A stretch of 5,918 nucleotides of DNA from Rhodoferax sp. (GTDB lineage: Bacteria; Pseudomonadota; Gammaproteobacteria; Burkholderiales; Burkholderiaceae_C): the NCBI GenBank assembly GCA_030683195.1, contig JAUXQA010000343.1, positions 1 to 5,918 on the forward strand. Direction: 5' to 3'. Each line of letters opens with the position of its first letter. The first letter of the stretch is position 1. This document shows positions 1-5,918 of the stretch, one piece after another. The translations under genes and the position numbers were made by a program. The notes beneath the pieces were generated by a model. It was not told where the DNA came from. It saw only the letters and a program-made list of their open reading frames with translations, and made no database searches.

Positions 1-2715
1 AACAACAGGCGTTGGTGCCAGCACTGGCTTGGCGACAGCGACGGGCACGGGGGCCACTGGAGGTGCTTCAGGAGTCGGTACTTCAGGAGTCGGCATTGAC
101 TTAGTGGTTGCCTCGGGCGCCTGGACTACAACCGCTGGCACCTCTTGCAACGCAACAGCCGCTGGCGCAGCGACCTCCTGGCTGGTCGTGAAGTAAGACC
201 GCCGGGGTTCTTCGGTAGCAGTTTCCGAAACCGGCAGAACTTCACGAACCGGACGTTCCTGATGATCGGCTTGTTCGCTGCGTTCGCCACGTTCCCGGGG
301 TGCACGATCGCGTCCCCGTGGGCGTCGTTCGCGGGTCTCTGTGCCATCAGGACGCATTGCAGCGTCATTGCTACCTTGGCCTGGTTCCTGGTTTTGGTCC
401 GTGACAGCCATAACCAGTGGTGCTGGACGTTCTGCTGCGCTGGTCTCTCCCTGGTTCGGCATGTCGCTTCTGCCACCTTCACTTGGATGACGATTGCGAT
501 CGGGCCGGCGATCATTGCGGTTGTCCGCCCTCGGCTCGGCCCGGTCGCCCGTTGGGGTTTGCTCGGTGTTGGCCGGGCGCTCGCCACGACTGCGCTCAGA
601 GCGACCACCACGCCCACCGCGTTCAGATGAGCGAGGTGCGCGATCCTGCCCCGGCTCGGCTCTTGGCGCATCTTGCTGGCCGGCGCCATGGGCTGGCGAC
701 GCGGCAAAGCCTGCATCCATGTCTGCGGCCATGGGCTTGCCTTCAGCATCAAAACGTTCGCGTTGTCCCTGCGGTGGGCGCTCGTTGCGGCCACCCCGAC
801 CTCCACGACCACCTCGGCCTCCACGGTTGGTGCGACCTTCTTCGGTGCGACCTTCGCCGCGAGGTTCATTCCGGCGAGCGCCATCCCTTCCCGGGCGTCC
901 ATCACGCTTCTCTTCCGTGCCGATCGGCATGTCTGATTTAGGTTGCTGAACTGCCGTGGGCGTTGGTGCAGCCGCTGGCGCAGGGCTGAACAAGCTCTTG
1001 AGCCATGCAAAAAAGCCCGTTTCTACAGGTGCTGGTGCAATGACAGGTGCCGCGCGCGGTACTGCAGCCACCGGGGCTACAGGCTCAGGCTTTGGCACGG
1101 CCACGGGCGCAGGGGCGTCAGGCAATACACCTTTGATGATGGGCGTTTGCTTGTTGGTGGGTTCTTGCGAACGGCGGGTGACCGATGTGGGGTCTTCCAT
1201 TTCGTCCGCCATCTTGTAACTGGCTTCAATGTTGTCCAGGCGTGGATCATCGTGCTTGAGCCGTTCAAGCCTGTAGTTGGGCGTTTCCAGTGTCTTGTTG
1301 GGCACCATCAGCACGTTAATGCGCTGCTTCAATTCAATCTTGGCAATCTCGGCCCGCTTCTCATTGAGCAGGAACGAGGCCACATCGACTGGCACCTGGC
1401 ACAGCACGGAGGCCGTGTTGTCCTTAAGCGACTCTTCCTGGATGATGCGCAGTATTTGCAGTGCACTGGATTCCGTGTCACGAATGTGGCCCGAACCGCC
1501 GCATCGCGGGCAGGGAATCGATGCACCTTCGTTCAGCGCAGGGCGCAAGCGCTGGCGGCTCATCTCCATCAAGCCAAATTTGCTGATGGTTCCGAACTGG
1601 ACACGAGCCCGATCCTGACGCAGAGCATCGCGAAGGCGATTTTCGACATCTCGGCGGTTGCGACTTTCTTCCATGTCGATGAAGTCGATCACGATCAGGC
1701 CACCCAAGTCACGCAGACGCATCTGGCGGGCCACTTCATCAGCGGCTTCCAGGTTGGTGCGGGTGGCCGTTTCTTCGATATCGCTTCCCTTGATGGCGCG
1801 GGCCGAATTCACGTCAACCGAGACCAGTGCCTCGGTGTGATCAATCACGATAGCGCCGCCGCTGGGCAATTGCACGGTGCGAGCGTAAGCGGACTCGATC
1901 TGGTGCTCAATCTGGAAGCGGCTGAACAGGGGCGCATCGTCGCGGTAGCGCTTCACGCGGGCGGCGTGCTCTGGCATCACGTGCGCCATGAACTGTTGTG
2001 CCTGCTCGTACACGTCATCGGTGTCAATCAGGATGTCACCAATGTCGTTGTTGAAGTAATCGCGGATTGCGCGAATCACCAAAGACGATTCCTGGTAAAT
2101 CAGGTAGGCGCCCTTGCCACCCTTGGCCGCGCCGTCAATGGCACTCCAAAGCTTCAAGAGGTAATTCAGATCCCACTGGAGTTCAGGCGCGCTGCGGCCA
2201 ATGCCGGCGGTGCGGGCAATGATGCTCATGCCATTGGGGTATTCGAGCTGGTCCAGTGCCTCTTTGAGGTCAGCGCGGTCTTCGCCTTCAATACGGCGAG
2301 AGACACCACCGCCCCGGGGGTTGTTGGGCATTAGAACCACATAGCGACCCGCCAGAGACACAAACGTGGTGAGGGCTGCGCCCTTGTTGCCACGTTCTTC
2401 TTTTTCCACTTGGACCAGGAGTTCCTGGCCTTCGCGAATGACGTCCTGGATGCGGGCCTGACCTACAGCAACGCCCTGCTGGAAGTATTGACGAGAGATT
2501 TCTTTGAACGGCAGGAAACCGTGGCGGTCTTCGCCGTAGTCGATAAAACACGCTTCCAGGGACGGTTCGACCCGAGTAACGATCGCCTTGTAGATGTTGC
2601 CTTTGCGCTGTTCGCGCCCTTCGATTTCGATTTCGTAGTCGAGCAATTTTTGCCCGTCAACGATGGCCAACCGGCGTTCTTCTGCCTGGGTGGCGTTGAT
2701 CAGCATCCGTTTCAT
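1..2715 (-). CDS. rne: Ribonuclease E (Rne), C-terminus cut by window edge
   Basis: Endoribonuclease E starts mRNA decay, processes rRNA and tRNA precursors, and scaffolds the degradosome at the inner membrane. The ATG at 2715 opens a frame of 905 codons that is still open at position 1, so the C-terminus is missing. The start MKRMLINATQAEERRLAIVD is typical of the family, and an AAGGA ribosome binding site lies 8 nt upstream. Domains: S1 RNA-binding region at about residues 36-118; RNase H-like and DNase I-like core to about 400. The predicted metal-binding aspartates are D301 (SVDVNS) and D344 (IVIDFIDM). The Zn-link cysteines are C402 and C405 (CPRCGGSGH). Each sits two residues before its E. 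coli equivalent (D303, D346, C404, C407). A small domain follows to about 515. The tail is Pro/Ala-rich, with an amphipathic segment GFFAWLKSLF (567-576) resembling the membrane-targeting helix of E. coli RNase E, then Arg-rich blocks at 631-643, 695-713, 729-742 and 795-812, and a Pro/Val/Ala-rich stretch. It is not RNase G, which lacks this tail. Confidence 0.97.
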   Translation of the reverse strand, partial: MKRMLINATQAEERRLAIVDGQKLLDYEIEIEGREQRKGNIYKAIVTRVEPSLEACFIDYGEDRHGFLPFKEISRQYFQQGVAVGQARIQDVIREGQELLVQVEKEERGNKGAALTTFVSLAGRYVVLMPNNPRGGGVSRRIEGEDRADLKEALDQLEYPNGMSIIARTAGIGRSAPELQWDLNYLLKLWSAIDGAAKGGKGAYLIYQESSLVIRAIRDYFNNDIGDILIDTDDVYEQAQQFMAHVMPEHAARVKRYRDDAPLFSRFQIEHQIESAYARTVQLPSGGAIVIDHTEALVSVDVNSARAIKGSDIEETATRTNLEAADEVARQMRLRDLGGLIVIDFIDMEESRNRRDVENRLRDALRQDRARVQFGTISKFGLMEMSRQRLRPALNEGASIPCPRCGGSGHIRDTESSALQILRIIQEESLKDNTASVLCQVPVDVASFLLNEKRAEIAKIELKQRINVLMVPNKTLETPNYRLERLKHDDPRLDNIEASYKMADEMEDPTSVTRRSQEPTNKQTPIIKGVLPDAPAPVAVPKPEPVAPVAAVPRAAPVIAPAPVETGFFAWLKSLFSPAPAAAPTPTAVQQPKSDMPIGTEEKRDGRPGRDGARRNEPRGEGRTEEGRTNRGGRGGRGGRGGRNERPPQGQRERFDAEGKPMAADMDAGFAASPAHGAGQQDAPRAEPGQDRAPRSSERGGRGGRSERSRGERPANTEQTPTGDRAEPRADNRNDRRPDRNRHPSEGGRSDMPNQGETSAAERPAPLVMAVTDQNQEPGQGSNDAAMRPDGTETRERRPRGRDRAPRERGERSEQADHQERPVREVLPVSETATEEPRRSYFTTSQEVAAPAAVALQEVPAVVVQAPEATTKSMPTPEVPTPEAPPVAPVPVAVAKPVLAPTPVV
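66..95 (-). repeat. Two-copy 15-bp tandem repeat in rne tail
   Basis: Two adjacent 15-bp units (66-80 and 81-95) differ at one base (t79 versus c94). Read in the rne frame they encode a doubled PTPE-containing pentapeptide within a Pro/Val/Ala-rich part of the RNase E tail. This looks like a recent slippage duplication in a disordered linker. It does not disturb the frame. Confidence 0.8.
787..825 (-). repeat. rne: RGG-box repeat within rne
   Basis: Residues 631-643 of RNase E are four consecutive Arg-Gly-Gly units ending in Arg, encoded by 9-bp-periodic DNA. Codons vary among units (CGT/CGA/CGG for Arg; GGA/GGC/GGT for Gly), so the repetition is kept at protein level more than at DNA level. 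A second short run, RGGRGG, lies at residues 699-704. RGG boxes generally bind RNA with low sequence specificity. Here they probably form part of the Arg-rich RNA-binding region that follows the membrane-targeting helix; that role is inferred. Confidence 0.8.
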
Positions 2716-2723
2716 GGTCGCAG

Positions 2724-2728
2724 TCCTT
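2724..2728 (-). promoter_or_regulatory. rne: Ribosome binding site of rne
   Basis: On the minus strand AAGGA lies 8 nt before the ATG at 2715. It supports that start over the in-frame ATG three codons later (residue M4). The site directly abuts the 3' arm of a 10-bp inverted repeat (2728-2737), so its accessibility could depend on folding of the leader RNA. Confidence 0.75.
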
Positions 2729-2796
2729 CAATTCAAATTAGCAAACCGCTCTTGACGAGCTATTGATACCGGAACTGACGCTTTGAATTGAGGAGG
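2724..2796 (-). promoter_or_regulatory. Candidate rne leader stem next to the ribosome binding site
   Basis: A perfect 10-bp inverted repeat, TCAATTCAAA (2728-2737) and TTTGAATTGA (2782-2791), is separated by 44 nt. In the rne transcript the 5' arm is preceded directly by CCUCC (complement of 2792-2796) and the 3' arm is followed by the AGGA of the Shine-Dalgarno site. The fold therefore faces an anti-Shine-Dalgarno-like sequence towards the ribosome binding site, with one mismatch between the arm and a further C-G and U-G pair. The loop holds a small hairpin, GCUC-5 nt-GAGC (2748-2760). In E. coli, RNase E controls its own mRNA through hairpins in a long 5' UTR. A similar role here is inference. 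Confidence 0.45.
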
Positions 2797-2810
2797 AATT
2801 GCCGGAGAAC

Positions 2811-2833
2811 CGAAACTTAAATGACAAGTTTCG
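2811..2833 (-). promoter_or_regulatory. Perfect 8-bp hairpin in rne leader
   Basis: CGAAACTT (2811-2818) and AAGTTTCG (2826-2833) are exact reverse complements around a 7-nt loop. Neither strand has a U-run after it, so it is not a typical intrinsic terminator. It lies about 95-120 nt upstream of the rne start and, if transcribed, would form a stem-loop in the rne 5' UTR. A weaker 5-bp hairpin (GCTAT 2878-2882 with ATAGC 2890-2894) lies further upstream. The leader may thus hold a series of stems, as in other rne 5' UTRs. Confidence 0.4.
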
Positions 2834-3182
2834 ATGTGGGCGCATGGAGGGGAGCAAATAGGTTTGGCCGGATCTTCGCTATGGGTCGGATAGCTGGCTG
2901 CGCCAATCTGAAAGGCGTCAATGGCCGGCCCATGCCAAAAAACGGAACGAAAACGTCCCGCAGGCATGCATAAATCTGGCTCATCAACACAAACATATTG
3001 CTTCATTCCGCTCACAGCTTGATTGGCTGCGAGGTTTGGGTATTCCGTATCAGTGGTTCAATGCGTCGTTTTGACCAGACAATTTGTGTGCCACTTCAAA
3101 CAACTGGCTTGAGGTTTGCATGAAAACTGCCTGGCGGTACCGACTTACTGGCGGGGCGAGCGGCGGGTGAACTAAACTCACC

Positions 3183-3211
3183 TTCATTTACGAATTAACT
3201 TTCAGTTAAAT
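3183..3211 (+). promoter_or_regulatory. Weak candidate promoter for the rluC operon
   Basis: TTCATT (3183-3188), a 17-nt spacer and TTAAAT (3206-3211) match the sigma70 -35 and -10 boxes at 3/6 and 4/6 positions. Transcription would begin near 3218, about 17 nt before the GTG at 3235. It is the best-spaced AT-rich match near the operon, but the match is modest. Confidence 0.25.
3195..3209. promoter_or_regulatory. TTAACT-N3-AGTTAA palindrome, possible operator
   Basis: Two exact 6-bp inverted arms (3195-3200 and 3204-3209) flank TTC in the spacer between divergent genes, 25 bp before the rluC start. It overlaps the candidate -10 box. A symmetric site there could be an operator for a dimeric regulator, but an AT-rich palindrome of this size can also arise by chance. 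Confidence 0.3.
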
Positions 3212-3234
3212 CAACCACTTACGGCCCTTCGCTA

Positions 3235-4278
3235 GTGAAACACATTATAGGGGTCAATCCAACCCCACTGCCACCCCAAGTCAAAATGCTGGTTGTCGAC
3301 GAAAACGCAGCGGGGCAGCGTCTGGACAACTTTTTGATGCGCCACCTCAAGGGTGTGCCCAAGACCCACATTTACCGCATCATTCGCAGTGGCGAGGTCC
3401 GACTCAACAAGGGGCGCGCCGCCGCTGACTCCCGCGTGGAATTGGGAGACATGGTGCGTTTGCCACCGGTTCGTATCTCTGAACGGGTGGCAGAGAAGAC
3501 CCAGGCCATGGTCGACGAGTTGACGCGTGGCATACCTGCTCGCGATTTCACGGTCTTGCTGGAAGATGATTGGCTGATTGCCATCGACAAGCCCGCGGGC
3601 GTTGCCGTGCATGGCGGCTCTGGTGTCAGTTTTGGTGTCATTGAGCAATTGCGCATGGCACGGCCCCAGGCCAAGTTTCTGGAGCTGGTCCACCGGTTGG
3701 ATCGGGACACCAGCGGTATCTTGCTGATTGCCAAGAAAAGAAGCGCCCTGACCCACCTGCAAGATCAGTTCCGGGAGCGCGAAACTGGTAAGACGTATCT
3801 CGCCATGGTGTCCGGTCAATGGCCCGCCAACAAAAAGGTGCTGGACAAACCGTTGTTCAAATATTTGCTGGACACCAAGGTGGGTGCTGCTGGCGCTGGC
3901 GAGCGCCGGGTCAAAGTGGTGTCTCGGGACGATCCCAACGGAATGCCCTCTGTCACGCTGGTGAAGGTCCGCGAGGCGCTGGCAACGGGTTTCACCTTGC
4001 TTGAAGTCACGATCAAGACCAGACGCACCCATCAGATTCGTGTCCATCTGGCAAGCGAAGGTTTTCCCATTGCTGGCGATGACAAATATGGCGACTTCGA
4101 ATTGAACAAGAGGCTGCTGCGAGCAGGAAAACTCCCAGCCCTCAAGCGCATGTTTTTGCATGCCTGGCGCCTGCAGTTCAATCATCCGGCCAGTGGCGAG
4201 CGGATTGAATTGCTGGCCCAACTACCCACTGAACTCGGAGCATTCGCAACCCATGCACACCCAAGCGTACCCAGCTAA
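3235..4278 (+). CDS. rluC: 23S rRNA pseudouridine synthase RluC
   Basis: RluA-family pseudouridine synthase. The E. coli RluC converts uridines 955, 2504 and 2580 of 23S rRNA to pseudouridine. From the GTG start the protein has 347 residues. An S4 RNA-binding domain spans about 28-80 (AGQRLDNFL, then YRIIRSGEVRLNKGR). The catalytic domain spans about 105-330, with HRLDRDTSG at 153-161 giving the predicted catalytic aspartate D156, TRRTHQIRVH at 262-271 and GDDKYG at 281-286. The neighbouring divergent rne favours RluC over RluD or RluA. The start is uncertain: no good ribosome binding site precedes the GTG, and an in-frame ATG at 3286 would give 330 residues, closer to the 319 of E. coli, with the S4 domain intact. 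It is the first gene of a tight operon with the three genes that follow. Confidence 0.95.
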   Translation: MKHIIGVNPTPLPPQVKMLVVDENAAGQRLDNFLMRHLKGVPKTHIYRIIRSGEVRLNKGRAAADSRVELGDMVRLPPVRISERVAEKTQAMVDELTRGIPARDFTVLLEDDWLIAIDKPAGVAVHGGSGVSFGVIEQLRMARPQAKFLELVHRLDRDTSGILLIAKKRSALTHLQDQFRERETGKTYLAMVSGQWPANKKVLDKPLFKYLLDTKVGAAGAGERRVKVVSRDDPNGMPSVTLVKVREALATGFTLLEVTIKTRRTHQIRVHLASEGFPIAGDDKYGDFELNKRLLRAGKLPALKRMFLHAWRLQFNHPASGERIELLAQLPTELGAFATHAHPSVPS

Positions 4279-4282
4279 AAGA

Positions 4283-4939
4283 ATGTCCTGCCAATTTGAC
4301 CTGATCGCCTTTGACTGGGATGGCACCTTGTTTGACTCCACCGCCATCATCACGCAGTGCATCCAGAACGCAGTTCAAGATGTCGGCGGCGCGAGGCCCA
4401 GCGACAAAGATGCGTCCTATGTCATTGGCATGGGTTTGATGCAGGCTTTGGCGCATGCCGCACCGGATGTGCCCGTTGAGCGCTACCCCGAACTCGGAGC
4501 ACGCTACCGCCATCATTACACTGCCCACCAAAATGACATCAGCTTGTTTAAAGGGGTGCTTGGCATGCTCGCGGACTTGAAGTCACGCAATCACGTGCTG
4601 ACGGTGGCCACAGGGAAGAGTCGACTGGGTTTGGACGAGGCTCTCAATGCGGTGGAGCTCAAAGGGGTATTCGATGGTTCGCGCACGGCTGATGAGACTG
4701 CGGGCAAGCCGCATCCCCGAATGTTGAATGAATTGATGGCTCAGTTCGGCGTTGAACCGGCTCGAACGCTGATGATCGGCGACACCACCCATGACTTGCA
4801 GATGGCGCTCAATGCCCAATGCCCCAGCGTGGGTGTGAGTTATGGCGCACATGAGCCTGATGCCTTTCACGCCTTGGCGCCTCTCTTTATTGCCCATTCT
4901 GTCCAGTCGTTGCATCAGTGGCTGCTGGAAAACGCCTGA
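4283..4939 (+). CDS. HAD-superfamily (subfamily IA) phosphatase, Gph-like
   Basis: A 218-residue cytoplasmic hydrolase of the haloacid dehalogenase superfamily. All four HAD motifs are visible. Motif I is DWDGTLFDS, with nucleophile D11 and acid/base D13. Motif II is VATGKS, with T110. Motif III is K142 in GKPHPRM. Motif IV is GDTTHDLQMA, with D167 and D171 as metal ligands. A helical cap would fill about residues 17-85. The fold resembles phosphoglycolate phosphatase (Gph) and pyrophosphatase PpaX, but the substrate cannot be read from the motifs, so no symbol is given. The ATG at 4283 puts motif I near residue 11, as usual, and lies 4 nt after the rluC stop. Upstream in-frame ATGs (4160, 4253) would overlap rluC and add residues unlike the family. 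The ribosome binding site is weak, so translational coupling to rluC is likely. Confidence 0.92.
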   Translation: MSCQFDLIAFDWDGTLFDSTAIITQCIQNAVQDVGGARPSDKDASYVIGMGLMQALAHAAPDVPVERYPELGARYRHHYTAHQNDISLFKGVLGMLADLKSRNHVLTVATGKSRLGLDEALNAVELKGVFDGSRTADETAGKPHPRMLNELMAQFGVEPARTLMIGDTTHDLQMALNAQCPSVGVSYGAHEPDAFHALAPLFIAHSVQSLHQWLLENA

Positions 4940-4956
4940 CTGGTCAGGGCTTGACC

Positions 4957-5322
4957 ATGATCGATGAAATCCCCTTGTGTAACGCTGCCGATCTGGTGAA
5001 CAGCGGCGATGCCGTGCCCTTTGACGTCGTCTATTGCGGCCAGACCATCCAAGCCTTTTGTATTCGGTATCAGGATCAGGTGCATGCGTATCTCAATCGA
5101 TGTTCGCATGTGCCCATGGAAATGGATTACCAGCCCAATCGATTTTTCGACAGCACAGGCCAATGGCTGATGTGTGCCACCCACGGTGCCATGTATGACC
5201 CGCAGACTGGTGCATGTCGTGGCGGTCCGTGTCGAGGTGGTTTGACAAAGATTGTCCTGTCTGAGACGGGAGGCGTAGTGCACTGGCATACTGCCCACAA
5301 CCTTAAGTCCCTAGAGTTTTAA
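4957..5322 (+). CDS. Small single-domain Rieske [2Fe-2S] protein
   Basis: A 121-residue protein that is essentially one Rieske domain. Its [2Fe-2S] cluster would be held by C49 and H51 (CSHVPMEMD) and by C73 and H76 (CATHGAMYD). The second ligand pair is followed by the usual TGxC and Gly/Pro-rich turn (DPQTGACRGGPCRGG). There is no signal peptide, membrane segment or oxygenase catalytic domain, so it is probably a soluble electron carrier, like the ferredoxins of Rieske oxygenases or NirD-type subunits. No reductase or oxygenase lies in the window, so its partner is unknown. The ATG at 4957 has an AGGG site 7 nt upstream (4946-4949) and is preferred over an in-frame GTG at 4918 inside the HAD gene. 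The stop codon abuts the ATG of the next gene (TAAATG), which suggests coupling. Confidence 0.93.
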   Translation: MIDEIPLCNAADLVNSGDAVPFDVVYCGQTIQAFCIRYQDQVHAYLNRCSHVPMEMDYQPNRFFDSTGQWLMCATHGAMYDPQTGACRGGPCRGGLTKIVLSETGGVVHWHTAHNLKSLEF

Positions 5323-5918
5323 ATGACCGACCCTAACCATCCTGATCAATCGACTGAATCCTCCGGCTTGAACTCCGACTCTGGCAATAGTCCAAACATG
5401 GCTTCGACCCCAGCAGACAATGGGTCCAATTCGCCTCGAAATGAATCCAAATCCTTTGTTGCCAAAGAGATCACTTGGGAGCGAGAGACGCTGGAAAAAT
5501 TGGTGTTCGCAACACTCAATGAGCAGCGGCTTGCCCGCCGTTGGCGGAGTTTTGTCAGACTTGCCTGGCTGGTCTTCTTTATCTTCATTGCCTGGCTGGT
5601 GTTCAGCCAGACCGGACCGACCCGTTCGGTCTCGACGCCTCACACCGCCGTGGTGGAAATCAAGGGCGAGATTGCTTCTGGTGCAGAGGCCAGTGCCGAA
5701 ATGATTATTTCTGCTTTGCGTGGAGCTTTTGAAGACCCGGGAGCCCAGGCGGTGGTGTTGCTCATCAATTCTCCTGGCGGCAGCCCGGTGCAAGCCGGCA
5801 TCATCAACGACGAGTTGCTGCGTCTCAAGGCCAAGCACGCCAAGCCCCTGTATGCGGTGGTTGAAGAGTCTTGTGCGTCAGCCGCCTATTACATCGCGGT
5901 CGCGGCGGATCAAATTTT
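5323..5918 (+). CDS. sppA: S49-family signal peptide peptidase (SppA-like), 3' end cut
   Basis: A membrane-anchored serine protease of family S49, which degrades cleaved signal peptides and other membrane peptides. The first 198 codons are present and the frame is open at the right edge. Residues 1-45 are a Ser/Asn/Pro-rich, probably disordered cytoplasmic tail. Residues 72-79 are basic (RRWRSFVR) and precede one transmembrane helix at about 80-95 (LAWLVFFIFIAWLVF), giving an N-in anchor with the protease domain in the periplasm. The domain begins near AVVEIKGEIASG (109-120) and contains LLINSPGGSP (146-154) and ESCASAAYYIA (182-192). S186 aligns with the catalytic serine of SppA. The catalytic lysine would lie beyond the window. 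The residues after the serine are Ala-Ala where many SppA proteins have Gly-Gly. The length matches the short, single-domain SppA type, but the missing 3' end prevents a check. The start directly follows the Rieske stop and has only a weak ribosome binding site. Confidence 0.93.
   Translation, partial: MTDPNHPDQSTESSGLNSDSGNSPNMASTPADNGSNSPRNESKSFVAKEITWERETLEKLVFATLNEQRLARRWRSFVRLAWLVFFIFIAWLVFSQTGPTRSVSTPHTAVVEIKGEIASGAEASAEMIISALRGAFEDPGAQAVVLLINSPGGSPVQAGIINDELLRLKAKHAKPLYAVVEESCASAAYYIAVAADQI

Larger units (their letters stand above)
2716..3234. other. Divergent intergenic spacer between rne and rluC
   Basis: About 520 bp without a convincing gene. On the rne side (2716-2900) it contains the ribosome binding site and three inverted repeats. 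The middle (about 2900-3180) shows no feature I can support and no strong sigma70 promoter on either strand. The rluC side (3183-3211) has an AT-rich segment with a palindrome and a weak promoter match. Its length would allow a long 5' UTR for rne. Confidence 0.7.

Noticed and set aside
126..1010. A 294-codon minus-strand frame overlapping the rne tail, rich in Ala and Arg.
   Set aside because: It is an off-frame reading of the GC-rich, repetitive rne tail. The rne frame itself stays open across the whole stretch and gives the expected Arg/Gly/Pro-rich tail, so there is no sign of a frameshift.
943..2334. A 463-codon open frame on the plus strand, antisense to rne.
   Set aside because: It is in codon register with rne, so it stays open simply because rne avoids TTA, CTA and TCA codons here, as expected at this GC content. 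The translation shows no recognisable domain, while the opposite strand encodes the conserved RNase E core.
2811..2833. The 8-bp hairpin as an intrinsic terminator.
   Set aside because: No T-run follows the stem on either strand, and no gene ends just upstream of it.
2923..2930. GGCCGGCC 8-bp palindrome in the spacer.
   Set aside because: A single GC-rich palindrome without flanking symmetry or a second copy is expected by chance in such DNA.
2728..3015. A 95-codon minus-strand frame (GTG start) ending 12 nt before the rne ATG, considered as a leader peptide.
   Set aside because: There is no ribosome binding site, the composition shows no family or signal, and it overlaps the inverted repeats of the leader. 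It is most likely a chance frame, though coupling to rne cannot be strictly excluded.
3232..4221. A 329-codon minus-strand open frame antisense to rluC.
   Set aside because: It is again in codon register with a strongly conserved gene, its translation has no recognisable motif, and no ribosome binding site was seen.
1..5918. A mobile element, CRISPR array, toxin-antitoxin or defence system.
   Set aside because: No transposase, integrase, phage or defence-type protein, no spaced direct repeats and no tRNA-like sequence were found. All recognisable genes are housekeeping genes in an order I recall as typical of Burkholderiales.

Overview
The window looks like a chromosomal housekeeping region of a betaproteobacterium in the order Burkholderiales, most likely family Comamonadaceae (Rhodoferax/Polaromonas-like). 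I base this on the protein sequences (an RNase E with a long Arg- and Pro-rich tail, an RluC with the HRLDRDTSG motif), the moderately high GC content, and the gene order rne <-> rluC - HAD hydrolase - Rieske protein - S49 peptidase. As I recall, that order is characteristic of this group. The genus is a guess.

Layout. Positions 1-2715 hold most of rne (ribonuclease E) on the minus strand. Its catalytic core is intact and its Arg/Gly/Pro-rich tail runs off the left edge, so the C-terminus is missing. Positions 2716-3234 are a gene-free divergent spacer of about 520 bp. It carries the rne leader, with several inverted repeats, one of them ending at the rne ribosome binding site. It also carries the presumed promoters of both transcription units, including a 15-bp TTAACT-N3-AGTTAA palindrome close to the rluC start.

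From 3235 to the right edge, four tightly packed plus-strand genes form a probable operon: rluC (23S rRNA pseudouridine synthase), a 218-residue HAD-superfamily phosphatase (4-nt gap), a 121-residue single-domain Rieske [2Fe-2S] protein (17-nt gap), and an S49 signal-peptide-peptidase-like protein whose ATG directly follows the Rieske stop codon. The last gene is cut by the right edge just after its predicted catalytic serine.

How the genes relate. RNase E (mRNA decay, rRNA processing) and RluC (23S rRNA modification) both serve RNA metabolism and are neighbours in many proteobacteria. The HAD, Rieske and SppA-like proteins are conserved passengers with no obvious shared pathway; substrate and redox partner cannot be read from the sequence. 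I see no mobile element, CRISPR array, tRNA or rRNA gene, phage gene or defence system. I found no convincing evidence of a new multi-gene system. The most interesting signals are the structured rne leader, which could mediate autoregulation, and the orphan Rieske protein.
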